Assembly: GCA_033557465.1 (NCBI GenBank)
Contig: CM066034.1
Coordinates: forward strand, 413,642,159-413,706,158
Direction: 5' to 3'
Source of the DNA: Ichthyophis bannanicus
Lineage: Eukaryota > Chordata > Amphibia > Gymnophiona > Ichthyophiidae
DNA: 64,000 bases
The translations under genes were made by a program, and so were the position numbers. This document shows positions 40,254-52,140 of the stretch, in pieces (the first letter of the stretch is position 1; each line of letters begins with the position of its first letter). Under the pieces are notes generated by a model. That model searched no databases. It had not been told where the DNA came from and saw only the letters and a program-made list of their open reading frames with translations.

Positions 40254-41734
40254 CTATGGCAATGGCAGAGGTTCTGCTTATGCACTCAAAACAGTCAAAA
40301 GCTGCACGATTGACAAACTTAGAAACATCCTGGGCATGTTTAACCAGTGTGAGAAAATCCTGCCTCTTATCTTCAGGAAGAAGAGGGCTCAAAACCTCTT
40401 AATCTCCTGTGACTTCCTTAAGGAACATTCCCATATATAAAATATAGGAACTGATCCTGGCAGAAAGCATGGAAGCCTGGAAAGTACGACGTCCAAAGGC
40501 ATCCGAAGTTCGACACTCACGTCCTGGAGAATTAGAGGCATGCCTCTTTGCACTTCTGATCCTTTTCATAGCTGATTCCACTACAATAGAGTGATGAGGA
40601 AGCTGAGTCTTCTGGAAGCCAGGACACGGAGGTACTCGATACATGGTATCCATTCTACGAGAGTGAGGAGAGGTGGTAAGAGGTGTTTCCCACATTCTTA
40701 ACATGAGATTATGTAAGATCTCATGGCTAGGAAAGTAGCTGCCTCCTTAGGAGCTTTGGGATATTGTAGAATCTCCAACTCCTTTGTGCTGGGCTCTGTT
40801 TCAGGAGCCACAGTAATGGAAAGACCTTGAGCCACCTCCCTGATAAAATCCTGAAAGGAGATATCTTCTGGAGGAGACATCCTACGTTTGGGAGAAGAAG
40901 GTTCCTCGGGGAGAAGTACTCCGGTACCGACGGAGCTGTCAGAATCCTCCGAGGATTCAAAGTATCTTCTGTCCGGATGCTCTTGTAGAGCACGATACCC
41001 GTACCGACCAAAGTCGATGCCGGAGGGAATCGGTACCGGTGTATCGTACCGGAAGGCATAGCATGACTGGGTGCCGGCAATGCAGACACCGATGTCGATG
41101 CCGATGCTGTCGGTACCGGTTGAACTGTCTGACGCGGTTCCGAGGGTGTCGATGCCACAAGGAGTGCCGCCAGACTGCGTTCAATAGCCAGGAACCTCCG
41201 GTCTATCGACGCTGCCGATGCCTGGGTATCGGTACCAGAGAAAGCAGTCGGTACCCCAGAGCATGGCACCAGTAGTTCTGCCGCGGTTGAGGCCTCGAGA
41301 ACATCCTGGATCCCCGATAATGCTTTGGAAGCCGAAGCCTCCCGCCAGGGCAATTTTGCCGGTACAGAACCCTCAAGGGCAACGCCAGAGGCATCTCGAT
41401 GCTTGGAAGGAGATCTATCCTTTGAGGACCGGCCAGACTTATGTTTAGTTACCTGAGATCCATGGGTGGAAGACGAAGCCCTGGAAGACGTCGATGCCAC
41501 AGAGGCTGCATCGGAGGGAAAAAGGGTGCTGAGCTTAGCTGCTCGGTTTTGTCGACCCCTCTTGGACATCATGGCACAGGCCATACACTCCGAAATGGAG
41601 TGGTCAGGACCTAAACATTTAAGGCACCACTCATGGGTGTCGGTGACGGAGATGGTACCGCCACACTTGGTGAACATCTTGAAACCCGAAGCGGGTTTTT
41701 CCATAGTAAGGGAAATTTTGTGCCTAAGGCCCAA
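39889..41734 (-). pseudogene. D2 gag-like protein region
   Basis: The N-terminal frame (41734-40727) has GFKMFTKCGGTISVTDTHEW followed by CLKCLG, then a long Ser/Ala/Pro-rich middle. After a phase change, the frames 40704-40399 and 40392-39889 carry VPPCPGFQKTQLPHHSIVV and the conserved AAFDCFECISRTSAIAIGAR, ending in a basic Lys/Gln/Pro tail. A TAA at about 40393 interrupts the last part. It overlaps the start of the RT frame. Confidence 0.75.
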
Positions 41735-41936
41735 AATGGCGCGTGCACCTGAAGAAGAAAGGTTTGGAAAAAAAAATATATATATATATATATTTTTGTT
41801 TTTTTAATAAAGAAAGAAAGAACCGGCGGTACCTGTATAGCGTCGAGGGAAGGCAGATGCAACCACAAAAAAGAAGGATAGGAAAATTTTCTGCGGTGAC
41901 CGGAACGACAACCTGCTGGCTCCGCAGAAAACAAAG

Positions 41937-42103
41937 AACTGGAGAGAGGCAGTTGGAAAAGGTGGGAAGGCAGCACACAGGTGCTGTGGGATGCTCCCAA
42001 AAGCTTTCTAATTGGACACTGGGGAGCGTTCCCAGTGCAGGCTCCGTCTGCACCGACGATACCCATATGTGAAGACTACATTCCTGCTTGTTCCTGGAGA
42101 TAG
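41937..42103. repeat. D2 right inverted terminal repeat
   Basis: Inverted partner of 36277-36460. Upstream of it, at 41767-41797, is an (AT)n palindrome between A and T runs. Confidence 0.85.
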
Positions 42104-43397
42104 ATATTTCTAGGAGGATAGTACGGCTGGAACAAATTCTTTGTACAGAGTGCAGAGTTTACATGGCACCCCTCACAGTGGTTGCAAAGGCTCAGTTTTT
42201 AGCAACTCAAGAAGAACTGAATACGATCTTGCTTGACCAAGCACAGAAGTCAATGCTGTACTATCACTATAAGCTGTATCACTTTGCAATAAAATGGGTA
42301 AAACTCTGGTGGCACTAATTTGGAATGCTGGAGATAACAGGCAAATCTGGGCTGTTAGGAGCCTAGAGGGATGCATTTGCACAGCCACTGAGGATGTTAA
42401 GCAGGTATTTTATGATTTCTATAAAGACCTTTATGCTATGGAGCTGGAGATATATGCAAGGCAAAGGAGTATCTCAGAGGAGTCTGCTGCCTAAATTGAG
42501 CAGTGGCATCTTCTAAATGCTCCTATTACAGCGCATGGTGTACAAAAGGAGATTAAGGGATTGAAGAACTGTCGACTGTCAGGCCCGGATGGGTACCGGA
42601 GCAAATTTTACAAGTTGTTGCAAGATAAGATCTCTGCTTCGATGGCGGAAGCGTTTTCAACATTCATCAAGCCACAATGGTTTCCATATGAGGCTAATAA
42701 TGTGGTAATAATGGTGATATCGAAGCTGAGGAGAGACCCTCTTCAACCTGCATTGTATAGGTCTATCTCACTGTTAAACTTAGATATCAAGTTACTTGCA
42801 AAGATTTTAGCTGACCTTTTATCGCTTTATTTACCCTTTCTGATCAAGGAGTCACAGGTGGGCTTTGTGCGGGGTTGACATATAGTGCAGGATACTAACA
42901 TCAATATATTACTGTAAGAAAGAAAGGATTCTATCTTTCCTTATAAGTTTTGATGCAGAGAAAGCTTTTGATCGCCTTAATTGGGATTATATGTATGCGG
43001 TGTTGGAGCATGTGGGAATCAGCTGCCTGTTGTACTGATAAATGGTAAGCATACCTTGGATTTCCCCTTGTGGCGAGGCACTAGGCAGGGGTGCCCTCTT
43101 TCTCCATTTCTATTTGTATTAACACTGGAGCCTCTTCTTGAGTGCATTCATACATGTTTTCAGTTGAAGGGAATTTATTTTTATTTATTTCACAGTTTTT
43201 ATATACCGCTCTATCCTTCACTCAAAAGCTGCTATACAAAATTCCTTATCCCGGACTTTTATTGGGGATAAGGAATTCCGTATAGCGGCATTTGCAGATG
43301 ATATGTTGGTGCATCTGCCAGAACCACAGTCTTTGATGGACATCTTGATCCGGGAGTTTCATGAGTATGAGGTATTCTCTGGCCTCAAGTTTAACCT
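42104..43397 (+). pseudogene. L1-like ORF2 reverse transcriptase
   Basis: It continues the frame cut by D2: SRRIVRLEQIL, LEGCICTATEDVKQVFYDFY, CRLSGPDGYRSKFYK, LLNLDIKLLAKILA, then after shifts SFDAEKAFDRLNWDY, GTRQGCPLSPFLFVLTLEPL and, past a short insertion, AAFADDMLVHL with the F-A-D-D active site in sequence. These are L1/Tx1 RT blocks. In-frame stops at about 42493 and 42878 and shifts near 42900 and 43020 show it is dead. Confidence 0.85.
43171..43239 (-). mobile_element. L2-like 3' tail fragment in L1 RT
   Basis: The reverse complement reads AGCGGTATATAAAAACTGTG then AAATAAATAAAAATAAATT, the terminal part of an L2/SINE-type element. It separates LKGI from AAFADDM in the L1. It is followed by a perfect 13-bp inverted repeat (43240-43252 and 43265-43277). 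Confidence 0.65.
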
Positions 43398-44008
43398 CAG
43401 GCCCTTAGGTGGGGAGCTGAGGCGCACACAGAAAGACGCTCCAGCGAACCGGAATCCCACCACAGACCGCACCAAAACATCCAAAACCATACAGGACACC
43501 CAAACCTGAAATCAACACCAAACAACACGGTCTCCCCAGACTGCTGCCTAATACCAATCACAGAGAGCAGCGGGACTTGGAATCTAAAAGTAAAACCCTC
43601 TGGCGTGAACCTGAGGAGCGATCCCACACTCCTCCTGGATACACTGGACCTCTCCTCCATAAGTCTCACTACCAACCTTGCTAAATACTTCCTCCCTAGT
43701 AACAATCCCTCTCTCTCGTACCCTTTACCCCAGACCACTCACACGAAATAAATAACTCAAACATGGATACACTACCCAAATACCTCACACTTATATATCT
43801 CTCACACACTGCTTCTCAACCTACCTTATCCTTCCCTCCTTCATTCCCATCATTCACCTTCCAAAGCCCATAATCCACTACACTCTGACGCCCCATTACA
43901 ACCAGCAACACAGGAGACAATCACACCTACTCCCCATTCCCACTTCACCCCTCACCTCAACAACAATCCCTGACACCCACCCCACTCAACCAGTTTGCAG
44001 TCTAATAA

Positions 44009-44940
44009 ATGCCCGTTCTGCCAGGAACAAAGTCCAAACCCTTGCTGACCACATCAACAACAGCGCAATCGACCTCCTTTGCATCACTGAGACCTGGTTC
44101 AGCGAGACAGACAATGTACTTCTCAATCAGCTCAACAACAACATCCACCACATCCACAACTGCCCACGAACCAACAGCAGAGGAGGAGGAGTCTGCATCC
44201 TCTCCAACAAACAACTCTGCTTCACCACCATCATCACATCGTCCTCTCATGGACTCGAAATCCTCATCATCAGCAACAAATGCCTTACCATATGCCTCGT
44301 ATACAGAGCTCCACACCACAAGGCAGACCAACTGGACTCTCTTCTTGAGATAGTCTGCTCCATTGTCCCACGCCAACAACACCTTGTCCTACTTGGAGAC
44401 CTTAACCTCCCCTCAGCAGACTCCACCCACAGCAACGCCTTTCTCCAAGCCATGAATGACTTCCAATTCACCCAACTCATCAAGACCTCTACCCACCAAA
44501 AAGGAAGCACCCTGGACCTGCTCTTCCTACCCAATGAACTACTTTCTTCCACCCACTCAATCACCCCCTCATTAACTCCAGTCCCATGGTCTGACCATCA
44601 CCTCATCTCCTTCACCCTACCCAACCCCCAACTCAAACATCCCACACTACCCAAACCTCATACGACAAGAAGATTCACAAACTTCCATGAAGACACCTTC
44701 ATCCAACAAACCATTCCTTATTTAAAGCAAGCATTTCAACACTCATACTTTGATCTCCTCATTCAAACCTGGAACACCATCATCACCACAGCCTCTCAAG
44801 CTCCACAACACAACCATCCCAAAACCCCCCGGCACCACGCCCCCCCTGGTACTCATCCTACCTCAAAAATCAGAAACACCTATTTGAAAACTAGATCGAA
44901 GATGGAGAAAAACCAAAGACCCACAGCTGCTGACCATCTA
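44009..44940 (+). pseudogene. L2-like endonuclease
   Basis: Blocks in alternating frames: INARSARNKVQTLADHIN and LLCITETWFSETDN near 44010-44110, SRGGGVCILSNKQ near 44180, LVLLGDLNLPSADS near 44385-44420, then MNDFQFTQLIKTSTHQKGS, LDLLFLPNEL and PWSDHHLISF (44452-44640). This endonuclease has GDLN instead of GDFN. Frame changes split it, but every core block is readable. Confidence 0.75.
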
Positions 44941-45325
44941 CCTTGACCAACGTGCAGCATACTCTACCAGCACTCTCAATGCCAAGCGGGAACACCACAG
45001 CAACTTACTACTCCGTGTCATAAACAAGCCCAGAGAGCTCTTCCAACTTGTCAGGAGTCTCACAAATGACCCATCCCAGCCCCCCCAGGAAGACATCATC
45101 CACCCCCAAGTGATGGCAGATTTTCTTATAGCTAAGCATAGCCACTCTGACACCTCTATCTAAACCATTCCATCCACTACCTTCTCAACCCCCACAACCC
45201 AGCAATGGACCTCTTTCCGAGATGTCCATCCAGAGGAACTTCAGAACATCATCACCCTCATCAATGCCACCACCTCCTCCATAGATCCATGCCCCATAAC
45301 ATGGATCAAGTAGACAAAGACCCTG

Positions 45326-46839
45326 ATGCTTCCGTTCATCTCTACAGTTATCCACGCCTCCCTTAACCAAGCCTACCTCCCCCCATTGCTCAAAAAAGCC
45401 TCCATTAGACCCCTCCTGAAGAAACCCAACCTTGATCCAACTTCACCTGCATCCTACAGACCCACTGCCAGTGTCCCTTTCCTCTCTAAAGTCATTGAAA
45501 AAGCAGTACAAATTCAGCTTCAAGAGCATCTGGACAGCTTCGCCCCACTCACAGCAACCAACACAGATTTCGCCCACTCCACAGTGCGGAAACCCTCCTC
45601 ACTTCTCTCCTCAACACACTCATAACTGGGACATAGAAACCCCGCTCAGGTATCATCCTACTATTCCTCGACATATCCACAGCCTTTGACACAGTATCTC
45701 ACCAGACCCTCATTAATCAACTCAACACCACTGGCATCCGAGGCACCCTACTACAATGGTTTCACTCCTACCTCTCCCAACAAACCCAACAAGTGAGAAC
45801 TGGAAACCAATCCTTATCACCATTCACCCTCCCCCAAGGAGTACCTCAAGGATCGTCCCTCTCCTCCCTCCTCTTCAATATCTACATCAAGCCGCTCTGT
45901 CACATCCTCAAGAGCCTCAATGTCGGAAACCAGCTCTACGTGGATGACATAATGATCTTCACTCCCTTCAACACCACCTCTCCTGACTACTCCACTCTTG
46001 TAGCCTGCTTCACAGAAGTCACTGCATGGCTACGGCAGCACAATCTCACAATCAATTTAAACAAAACAGAGCTCCTTCACATCTCCAGATATCCCAGCTT
46101 CAACCCCTCACACAGCATCAAACTGGGTGACACTGAAATTCAGGTCAAACCCCAGATCAAGTACCTTGGTGTAACTCTGGACCACCTCTTGAACTTCCAG
46201 CCTCACATCCTAAACACCACCAAGAACATCTACTACAAAATCAGAATTCTCTGCAACCTACATTTTTTTCTACCCTATGATAGCTTCCACACAGTCTTTC
46301 AAGCATCCATCACCCCTCTCCTCGACTATTGCAACTACATCCTACAAGGACTCCCTAAGACCACCCTCGCCCCCCTGCAGCTGGCACAAAACACAGCTGC
46401 ACGACTCATCACCGGAGCAACCAGGCACACCTACATCACACCCATATTGAAATCCCTACACTGGCTGCCAGTCACATCCCGTATCAGGTTTAAGACCATT
46501 GTCCTCACGCACAGAGCCCTCCTCAACACTACGGCGGAACAGCTACAACTACAAATTGAGTGCCCCAACAACAGCAGACTCCGGCGCCAAAACGCAGCAA
46601 ATCTCCTCCTTCTACCTGCAGAGTTCCAAGAAACCACAACGTACCTACACAAGAGCCTTTCAATTCTACGCCCCCATCAACTGGAACAAACTACCCCCAT
46701 CTTACGGGCCCTCCAATTCCACACCCTCTTCAAAAAACATCTTAAGACCTTTCTTTTTGAAGAATACTTTAACACATCTACCGCCACAAACCACCCACAA
46801 GATCATCCCCCATCCCTCCTCACCACTCACCCCCCATAA
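45326..46839 (+). pseudogene. L2-like reverse transcriptase
   Basis: The N-terminal part (45326-45625) shows ASIRPLLKKPNLDPTSPASY and PFLSKVIEKAVQIQLQEHL. The second frame (45793-46839) shows LPQGVPQGSSLSSLLFNIYI, LYVDDIMIF with the active site at residues 49-52, IKYLGVTLDHLLNFQPHI, LLDYCNYILQGLPK and SLHWLPVTSRIRFKTIV. Between them FLDISTAFDTVSHQT is in another phase. The active-site Asp pair is intact and this is the best-preserved L2-like RT, but two shifts remain. Confidence 0.85.
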
Positions 46840-46993
46840 GTAGGCGAACACAACGCTGCACCACATAGCTGCTATGCCATCTGTAAATAGTCATTTCTGT
46901 TCTTTTGTTAATTGTAACAATGTAATATTTATACCAGTTATCTGTACATAGTTCCAACTGTTCCATTTAAACGTTACTACTTGTTCATTGTAA

Positions 46994-47019
46994 ACCGTTT
47001 TGCTTTGCAGAAAAACGGT
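46994..47019 (+). other. 3'-terminal LINE hairpin
   Basis: ACCGTTTT pairs with AAAACGGT around the 10-nt loop GCTTTGCAGA, followed by ATATAAAACC and the tail. The stem bases differ from the copy at 17453 but still pair. Confidence 0.75.
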
Positions 47020-47050
47020 ATATAAAACCAGTTAAATAAATAAATAACCT

Positions 47051-47675
47051 GGGTAAGTCTGAAGCATTGCCAACCTTAATTAGGGTCTGTGAGAGGTGGG
47101 AGGGGAATTTTCCATTGAAATGAGCTGAGGATGTCTTTAAATACTTAGGTGTTATGCTGCTTAGTTACCTGGCTCAACTTTATGATGTAAATGTGAATGC
47201 CTTGGCTAAGGACAATGAAGCCCACTTGTTGAAGTGGCAAGACTTGCCACTGACACTGTGTGGCCAAATTGCGTTGCATAAGATGGTGGTTTATCCCAAG
47301 AGGCTTTATGTGTTGCAAACTATGCCCTTTATATTAGCAAAGAAGGATATTAGGCAGATGGTAGATTACCTGAATGTTTTTTGTGGGAAGGGAGGCATGC
47401 AAGGGTGTGAATTGATATTTTGCAGAGGCTGTGGGAGAAAGAGAGGTTGGGATTGCCCGATTTAGAGAGCTATAATGTTGCGTGTACATTAAGACATCTC
47501 AGGGACTGGCTCTTTAATGCCGCTGATTAGCTGCCATTAGAGGAGAGGACACTTTGCTCGCCCTTAGCATTAAAATTCCTTCTACATATGCAGGAAACTC
47601 AGTAGAGTCCTGAATTGAAAGAAAACATGTTGCTTATATCAGTAGGAATGCATTGGTGGTATTTGTGAAAGCAGA
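47051..47675 (+). pseudogene. L1-like ORF2, region after the RT
   Basis: It resumes the L1 after the L2-like insertion: GKSEALPTLI, then FKYLGVMLLSYLAQLYDVN, KMVVYPKRLYVLQTMPFIL and further shifted blocks to about 47660. It belongs to the same L1 as 35941-36276 and 42104-43397. Confidence 0.75.
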
Positions 47676-47944
47676 AGGAGCAGTGGCCTAGTAGTTGGGG
47701 CAAGTTACCTCAGGCCAGAGGGCCAGGGGTGTGAATCCCCCTAGAAGACATCCACCTTGGGCCAGAAGGACTGGGGTTTCCATTCCCACAGGTGCACCTT
47801 GGGCAAACCACTTAGAACTCTGTTGCCTCAGGTACAAAAACGTAGATTGTGAGCCCTTTGGGCACAAGGGAAAAATTCAGTACCTGAATGTACACTGCTT
47901 TGACTGGTAGAAAAGCAATATATAAGCCTAGTTAAATAAATAAA
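47676..47944 (+). mobile_element. tRNA-derived SINE copy 1
   Basis: AGGAGCAGTGGCCTAGTAGT (A-box-like), GGGTGTGAATCCCCC (diverged B box), then a second ACTGGGGTTTCCATTCC block, a spacer, a 3' hairpin and a TTAAATAAATAAAAT tail. It is about 270 bp and more diverged than copy 2 at 57502. It interrupts the L1 remnant. Confidence 0.75.
47896..47917 (+). other. 3'-terminal SINE hairpin
   Basis: TGCTTT pairs with AAAGCA around GACTGGTAGA (10 nt), followed by ATATATAAGCC. Confidence 0.65.
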
Positions 47945-48078
47945 ATAAGTGCCTTTATATGTAAATGATAATTTTCTCACAGGGGTTCAGAGGGAGATCT
48001 TTTCTAGAAGAAGGAAGGAAGAAAAGTCTTTCGGAAATGGAACAGCCGGTTGATGAGAATAGAGTACCGCGATGATTT
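47945..48078 (+). other. Probable remainder of the L1
   Basis: Short sequence between the SINE and the CR1-A 3' end; frames are broken. The position suggests L1 ORF2, but no motif confirms this. Confidence 0.35.
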
Positions 48079-48241
48079 GTATAAGAATATAAGATATGTT
48101 ATGCTGGGTCAGAGCAAGGATCCATCAAGCCCAGTATCCTAATTCCAACAGTGGTCAATCCAGGTCACAAGTACCTATCAGATTCCCAAAAGGTACACAG
48201 ATTCCATGCTGCTTGTCCAATGTGGATTTCCCCAGTACTCT

Positions 48242-49367
48242 TTAATAATATTTTATGGACTTTTCTTTCAGAAACTTGTCCAAACTTCTTTTAAATCCAG
48301 CTACTCTAACAGCTTTTACTATATACTCTGGTAACAAATTCCAGAGTTTGATTATGCGTTGAGTGAAAAAATATTTTCTCCGATTAGCCTTGAATGTGCT
48401 GCATTGTAACTTCATTGCGTGTCCCCTAGTCTTGCTACTTTTTGAAGGGGTGAACAACTGATCTATATTTACTCGTTCTATTCTATTCATTATTTTATAG
48501 ACCTCTATCATATCTCCCCTCAAATGGCTTTTTTTCAAGTTGAAGAGCCCTAAACTTTTAAGCCTTTCCTTGAAGGGATATCCTTCCATCCTCTTTATCA
48601 TTTTTGTTGCTCTTCTCTGTACCTTTTCTGATTCTGCTATATCCTTTTTAAGATATCTTGACCAGAATTGCATATAATATTCAAGGTGCAGTCACACCAT
48701 GGAGCAATGCAGAGGCATTATAATCTCCTTCATTTTATTCTCCATTCCTTTCATTATGATTCCTAGCATTCTATTTGTTTTCTTGGCTGCCGCCGCACAC
48801 TGAGCAGAAGGTTTCAATGTGGAACCTTGCATCATGTAACTGTAGTTTGGGTTGTTCTTCCTAGGTGCATAACTTTGCACTTGTCCACATTAAAAGTCAT
48901 CTGCCATTTGGATGCCCAGTCACCCAATTTATGAAGATCCTCTTGCAATTTTTTACACTCCTCTTGTGTTGTGTAACAACTTTGAATAATTTGGTGTCAA
49001 CAGCAAATCTGATCCCCTCACTCATTATTTCTATTTCCAGGTCATTTATAAATATATTAAAAAGTGGCAGGCCCAGCATAGACCCATGGGGTACTCCACT
49101 ATTCACCTTTATCCACTGAGAAAATTGGACATTTAGCCCTATTCTCTGTTTTTTATCTCTCAATCAATTCCTAATCCACAATAGTACATTGCCTTCTCTC
49201 CCATGGCTTTTTAATTTACCCAAGAGTCTCTTATGAAGGACTTTATCAAAGGCTTTTTGAAAATAGAGATACACTATATCAACTGGCTCACCTTTATCTA
49301 TCTGTTTATTCACACCTTCAAAACAATATGAGATTGGTGAGACAAAACTTTCCTTGGCTAAATCCAT
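48242..49367 (-). pseudogene. CR1-A copy 4 reverse transcriptase, C-terminal half
   Basis: Four frames. 49367-49164 shows YLYFQKAFDKVLHKR, 49163-48897 shows SGVPHGSMLGLPLFNIFI and IRFAVDTKLFKVV, then 48880-48692 and 48673-48242 carry the C-terminal region. F-A-D-D reads F-A-V-D, so an active-site Asp is lost. More diverged than copies 1 and 3. Confidence 0.8.
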
Positions 49368-49506
49368 GTTGGTTTTCTACTATTAAACCATGACTATCTA
49401 CGTGTTCAGTAATTTTGTTTTTTATAATAATTTCTACCATTTTGCCTGGTACTGATGTTCAACTCACTGGTCTGTAGTTTACCGGATCACCCCTGGAATC
49501 CTTTTT

Positions 49507-50057
49507 TTGTTTTCATTTATGATTTATGAATTTTCATGATACACACAATTTGAAACAACAAATTGAGAAAACAATGTGGTCAGTTGAAAACATTCAAGGA
49601 AATTAAATAACAGATCAGACTATCAAGTCATTCAATACACCAACCCACATCCCCACCAATCAAAAGAGTGAATACAAAGGAAAAATAACCAACTGATTCC
49701 AAGGAAATAAGCCACTGAAAAAGCAGACCTATATTAAACAGGACGTGTTTCGGACAACTCAAAAGCAGCACAGGGAATAGAATGGGCATTTAGAAAGGAA
49801 ATAAGCTGGAAGGGGTACAGAAAGACATATGAATTAGACGAATATTTAAATAAAAATTTAAATGGATATTTAAGGAAAAATATGGCACCCAGCTGAAGAG
49901 CCCTAGGCCGGAGCAGGAGAAATTATTTTCTATGGTGCTGGGTCTCTCTTGCCAGGTCAAGAAAAGCCCTTATCAGCAGCCCATGAAAACAAGCGTTCCT
50001 CCTGCAGAAAAAACATTCTCATAAACCAATCTTTCCTGCGGAAAAAACATTCTCATA
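49507..50057 (-). mobile_element. 3' part of the inserted element
   Basis: The minus-strand 3' end is AAAACAAAAAAAGGATTC at the duplicated site, so the element ends in an A-rich tail. No coding motif is seen. GTTGTCCGAAACACGTCC at about 49741-49758 (minus) recalls the GAAAC-type word of Penelope-like ends. A 34-bp unit CCTGCAGAAAAAACATTCTC is tandemly duplicated at 50001 and 50035. Confidence 0.45.
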
Positions 50058-50119
50058 AACTTGTCCAAACCTTTTTTAAACCCAGCTACACTAACAGCTT
50101 TTACTACATCCTCCGGTAA
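50058..50119 (-). mobile_element. CR1-A fragment, left flank of a CR1-B insertion
   Basis: AACTTGTCCAAACC through CATCCTCCGGTAAC matches 18761-18822 of copy 1. The next CR1-A base is found at about 52141. Confidence 0.75.
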
Positions 50120-52140
50120 CATAGTAACATAGTAAGTGACGGCAGATAAAGACCAGCATGGTCCATCTAGTCTGCCCAGCAAGATGGCAAGAGTAGGTGC
50201 ACCTGTCGCTCTGTGCAGGCCACCCCTCCCCATGTTTTTGTTTCTGTTTAGGGGTGAACCCACCACTCCATGTAGGACACCCTTATTTGTTCAGACGCTA
50301 GATAGTTCAGAAGTTAGATGGTACCGTTTATTTTGCTTTTATCCTGTTGCTGTAAAGGGATCCACTGTGTTTGTCCCATGCCGTTTTGAATTCCATCACC
50401 GTGTTTGCCCTCACCACTTCCATCGGGAGGGCATTCCAAGCATCCACCACCCTTTCAGTGAAGAAATATTTCCTGACATTGCCTTTCAATTTACCACCTT
50501 GCAGCTTCATGTTATGCCCTCTAGTTTTACAGCTTCTCCGTCTTTGGAAGAGGTTTGTTTGTTCATCATTTCTCTTTAAGTATTTAAAGGTCTGAATCAT
50601 ATCTCCCCTGTCCCTCCTCTCCTCCAAAGTGTACATATTTAGGTCTTCAAGTCTCTTCTCATAAGGCTTCTGATGCAGGCTCCAAATCATTTTGGTCGCC
50701 TTTCTCTGAACAGTTTCCAGTCTTTTTACATCTTTTGCAAGATATGGCCTCCAAAACTGAACACAGTATTCCAAGTGAGGCCTTACCAGTGACTTGTACA
50801 GTGGCATAAGTACCTCTTCCTTTCTTCTGGTAATCCCTCTTTGTATGCAGCCCAACATCCTCCTGGCTTTTGCCACCGCCTTGTCGCACTGTTTTGCCAC
50901 CTTGAGATCATCAGAGATAATCACACCAAGGTCTTTCTCCTGAACCGTGCATACCAACCTCTCACCCCCTATTGTGTACTTTTCCCTTGGATTTCTGCTA
51001 CCCAAGTGCATGACACTGCACTTTTTCACATTAAATCGTAGTTGCCAAGCATTAGACCAGTCTTCCAGCTTTTGTAGATCTTTCCTCATGTTATCCACTC
51101 CCTCGGGGGAGTCCACTCTGTTGCAAATTTTTGTGTCATTTGCAAAAAGACAGACTTTTCCATTCAGTCCTTCAGCAATATCACTCACAAATATATTGAA
51201 CAGTGCCGGGCCCAGGACCGAACCCTGAGGCACCCCGCTAATCACCTTCCTCTCATCCGAGTGAGCTCCATGTACCATCACCCTCTGTTGTCTGTCAGTC
51301 AACCAATTTCTAATCCAGTTTACTATCTTGGGACCCATCCACAAGCTACTGAGTTTACTGACAAGCCTCCTATGAGGAACAGTATCAAAGGCTTTGCTGA
51401 AATCCAGATAGATGACATCCATTGCATGCCCCAGATCTAGTTCCTTGGTCACCCAATCAAAGAACTCAATCAGATTTGTTTGGCAAGACCGTCCTTCGGT
51501 AAAACCATGTTGCCTTGGATCTTGCAACCTGTTGGTTTTGAGAAAGTTCACTATTCGCTCTTTCAGGAGCGCCTCCATTACTTTTCCTGCCACCGAGGTA
51601 AGGCTCACGGGCCTGTAATTTGACACTTCATCCCTGTCACCATTTTTGTGTAGAGGTACAACATTAGCTATTCTCCAGTCCTGAGGAACCACTCCTGTTT
51701 CCAAGGATCTGTTGAAGACATCCTTTAATGGTCCTGCAAGAACCTCTCTGAGCTCTTTCAGTATCCTGGGATGTATCCCATCTGGTCCCATGGCTTTGTC
51801 CACTTTCAGTTTAGCAAGTTGTTCTAACACCTCATCTTCTGTGAATGGTGTGGTATCTACTTCAGTCCTATTTTTATATTTGAGAGTCACAGCTGGTCCA
51901 TCTCCAGGATCTTCTTTAGTAAAAACAGAGCAGAAGTATTTGTTTAGCAATTTCGCTTTTTCAGTGTCACTTTCCACGAGTCCTTTCCCAGCACTTCTGA
52001 GTCCTGCAATTCCAACTCTGATCTTCTTCCTTTCCTGAATATACCTGAAGAAAGTTTTGTTGCCACCCTTAACATCTTTAGCCATCTTTTCTTCTGCCTT
52101 TGATTTTGCTATCCTTATTAATCTCCCCTCTGGAGGTGCG
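50120..52140 (-). mobile_element. CR1-B LINE, 5'-truncated, inserted in CR1-A
   Basis: The 3' end has TTACTATG octamers, then a 3' UTR (about 200 bp), then the RT frame to about 52140 where the CR1-A sequence CAAATTCCAGAGTTTGATTA resumes. The endonuclease is absent. Confidence 0.85.

Larger units (their letters stand above)
36277..42103 (-). mobile_element. DIRS-type retrotransposon D2, full length
   Basis: Its ends are GTTACTCACC on the left and CCTGGAGATAG on the right, with inverted terminal repeats of about 180 bp (36277-36460 and 41937-42103). The order is gag, RT-RNase H, YR on the minus strand. It is inserted in the linker of an L1 ORF2, whose halves lie at 35941-36276 and from 42104. 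In sequence it is the best-preserved DIRS here: the RT-RNase H region is one phase with only two in-frame stops. A 163-bp CR1 fragment is inserted at about 36629. Confidence 0.9.
43398..47044 (+). mobile_element. L2-like LINE copy 2, long insertion into L1
   Basis: Flanked by TAACCT at 43392-43397 and 47045-47050. Removal restores GGCCTCAAGTTTAACCT|GGGTAAGTCTGAAGC, the L1 FNLGKSEAL codons. It carries a 5' region, endonuclease (about 44000-44640), RT (45326-46839), a 3' hairpin and an AAATAAATAAATA tail. The coding strand is C-rich and G-poor, unlike its neighbours. Confidence 0.85.
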
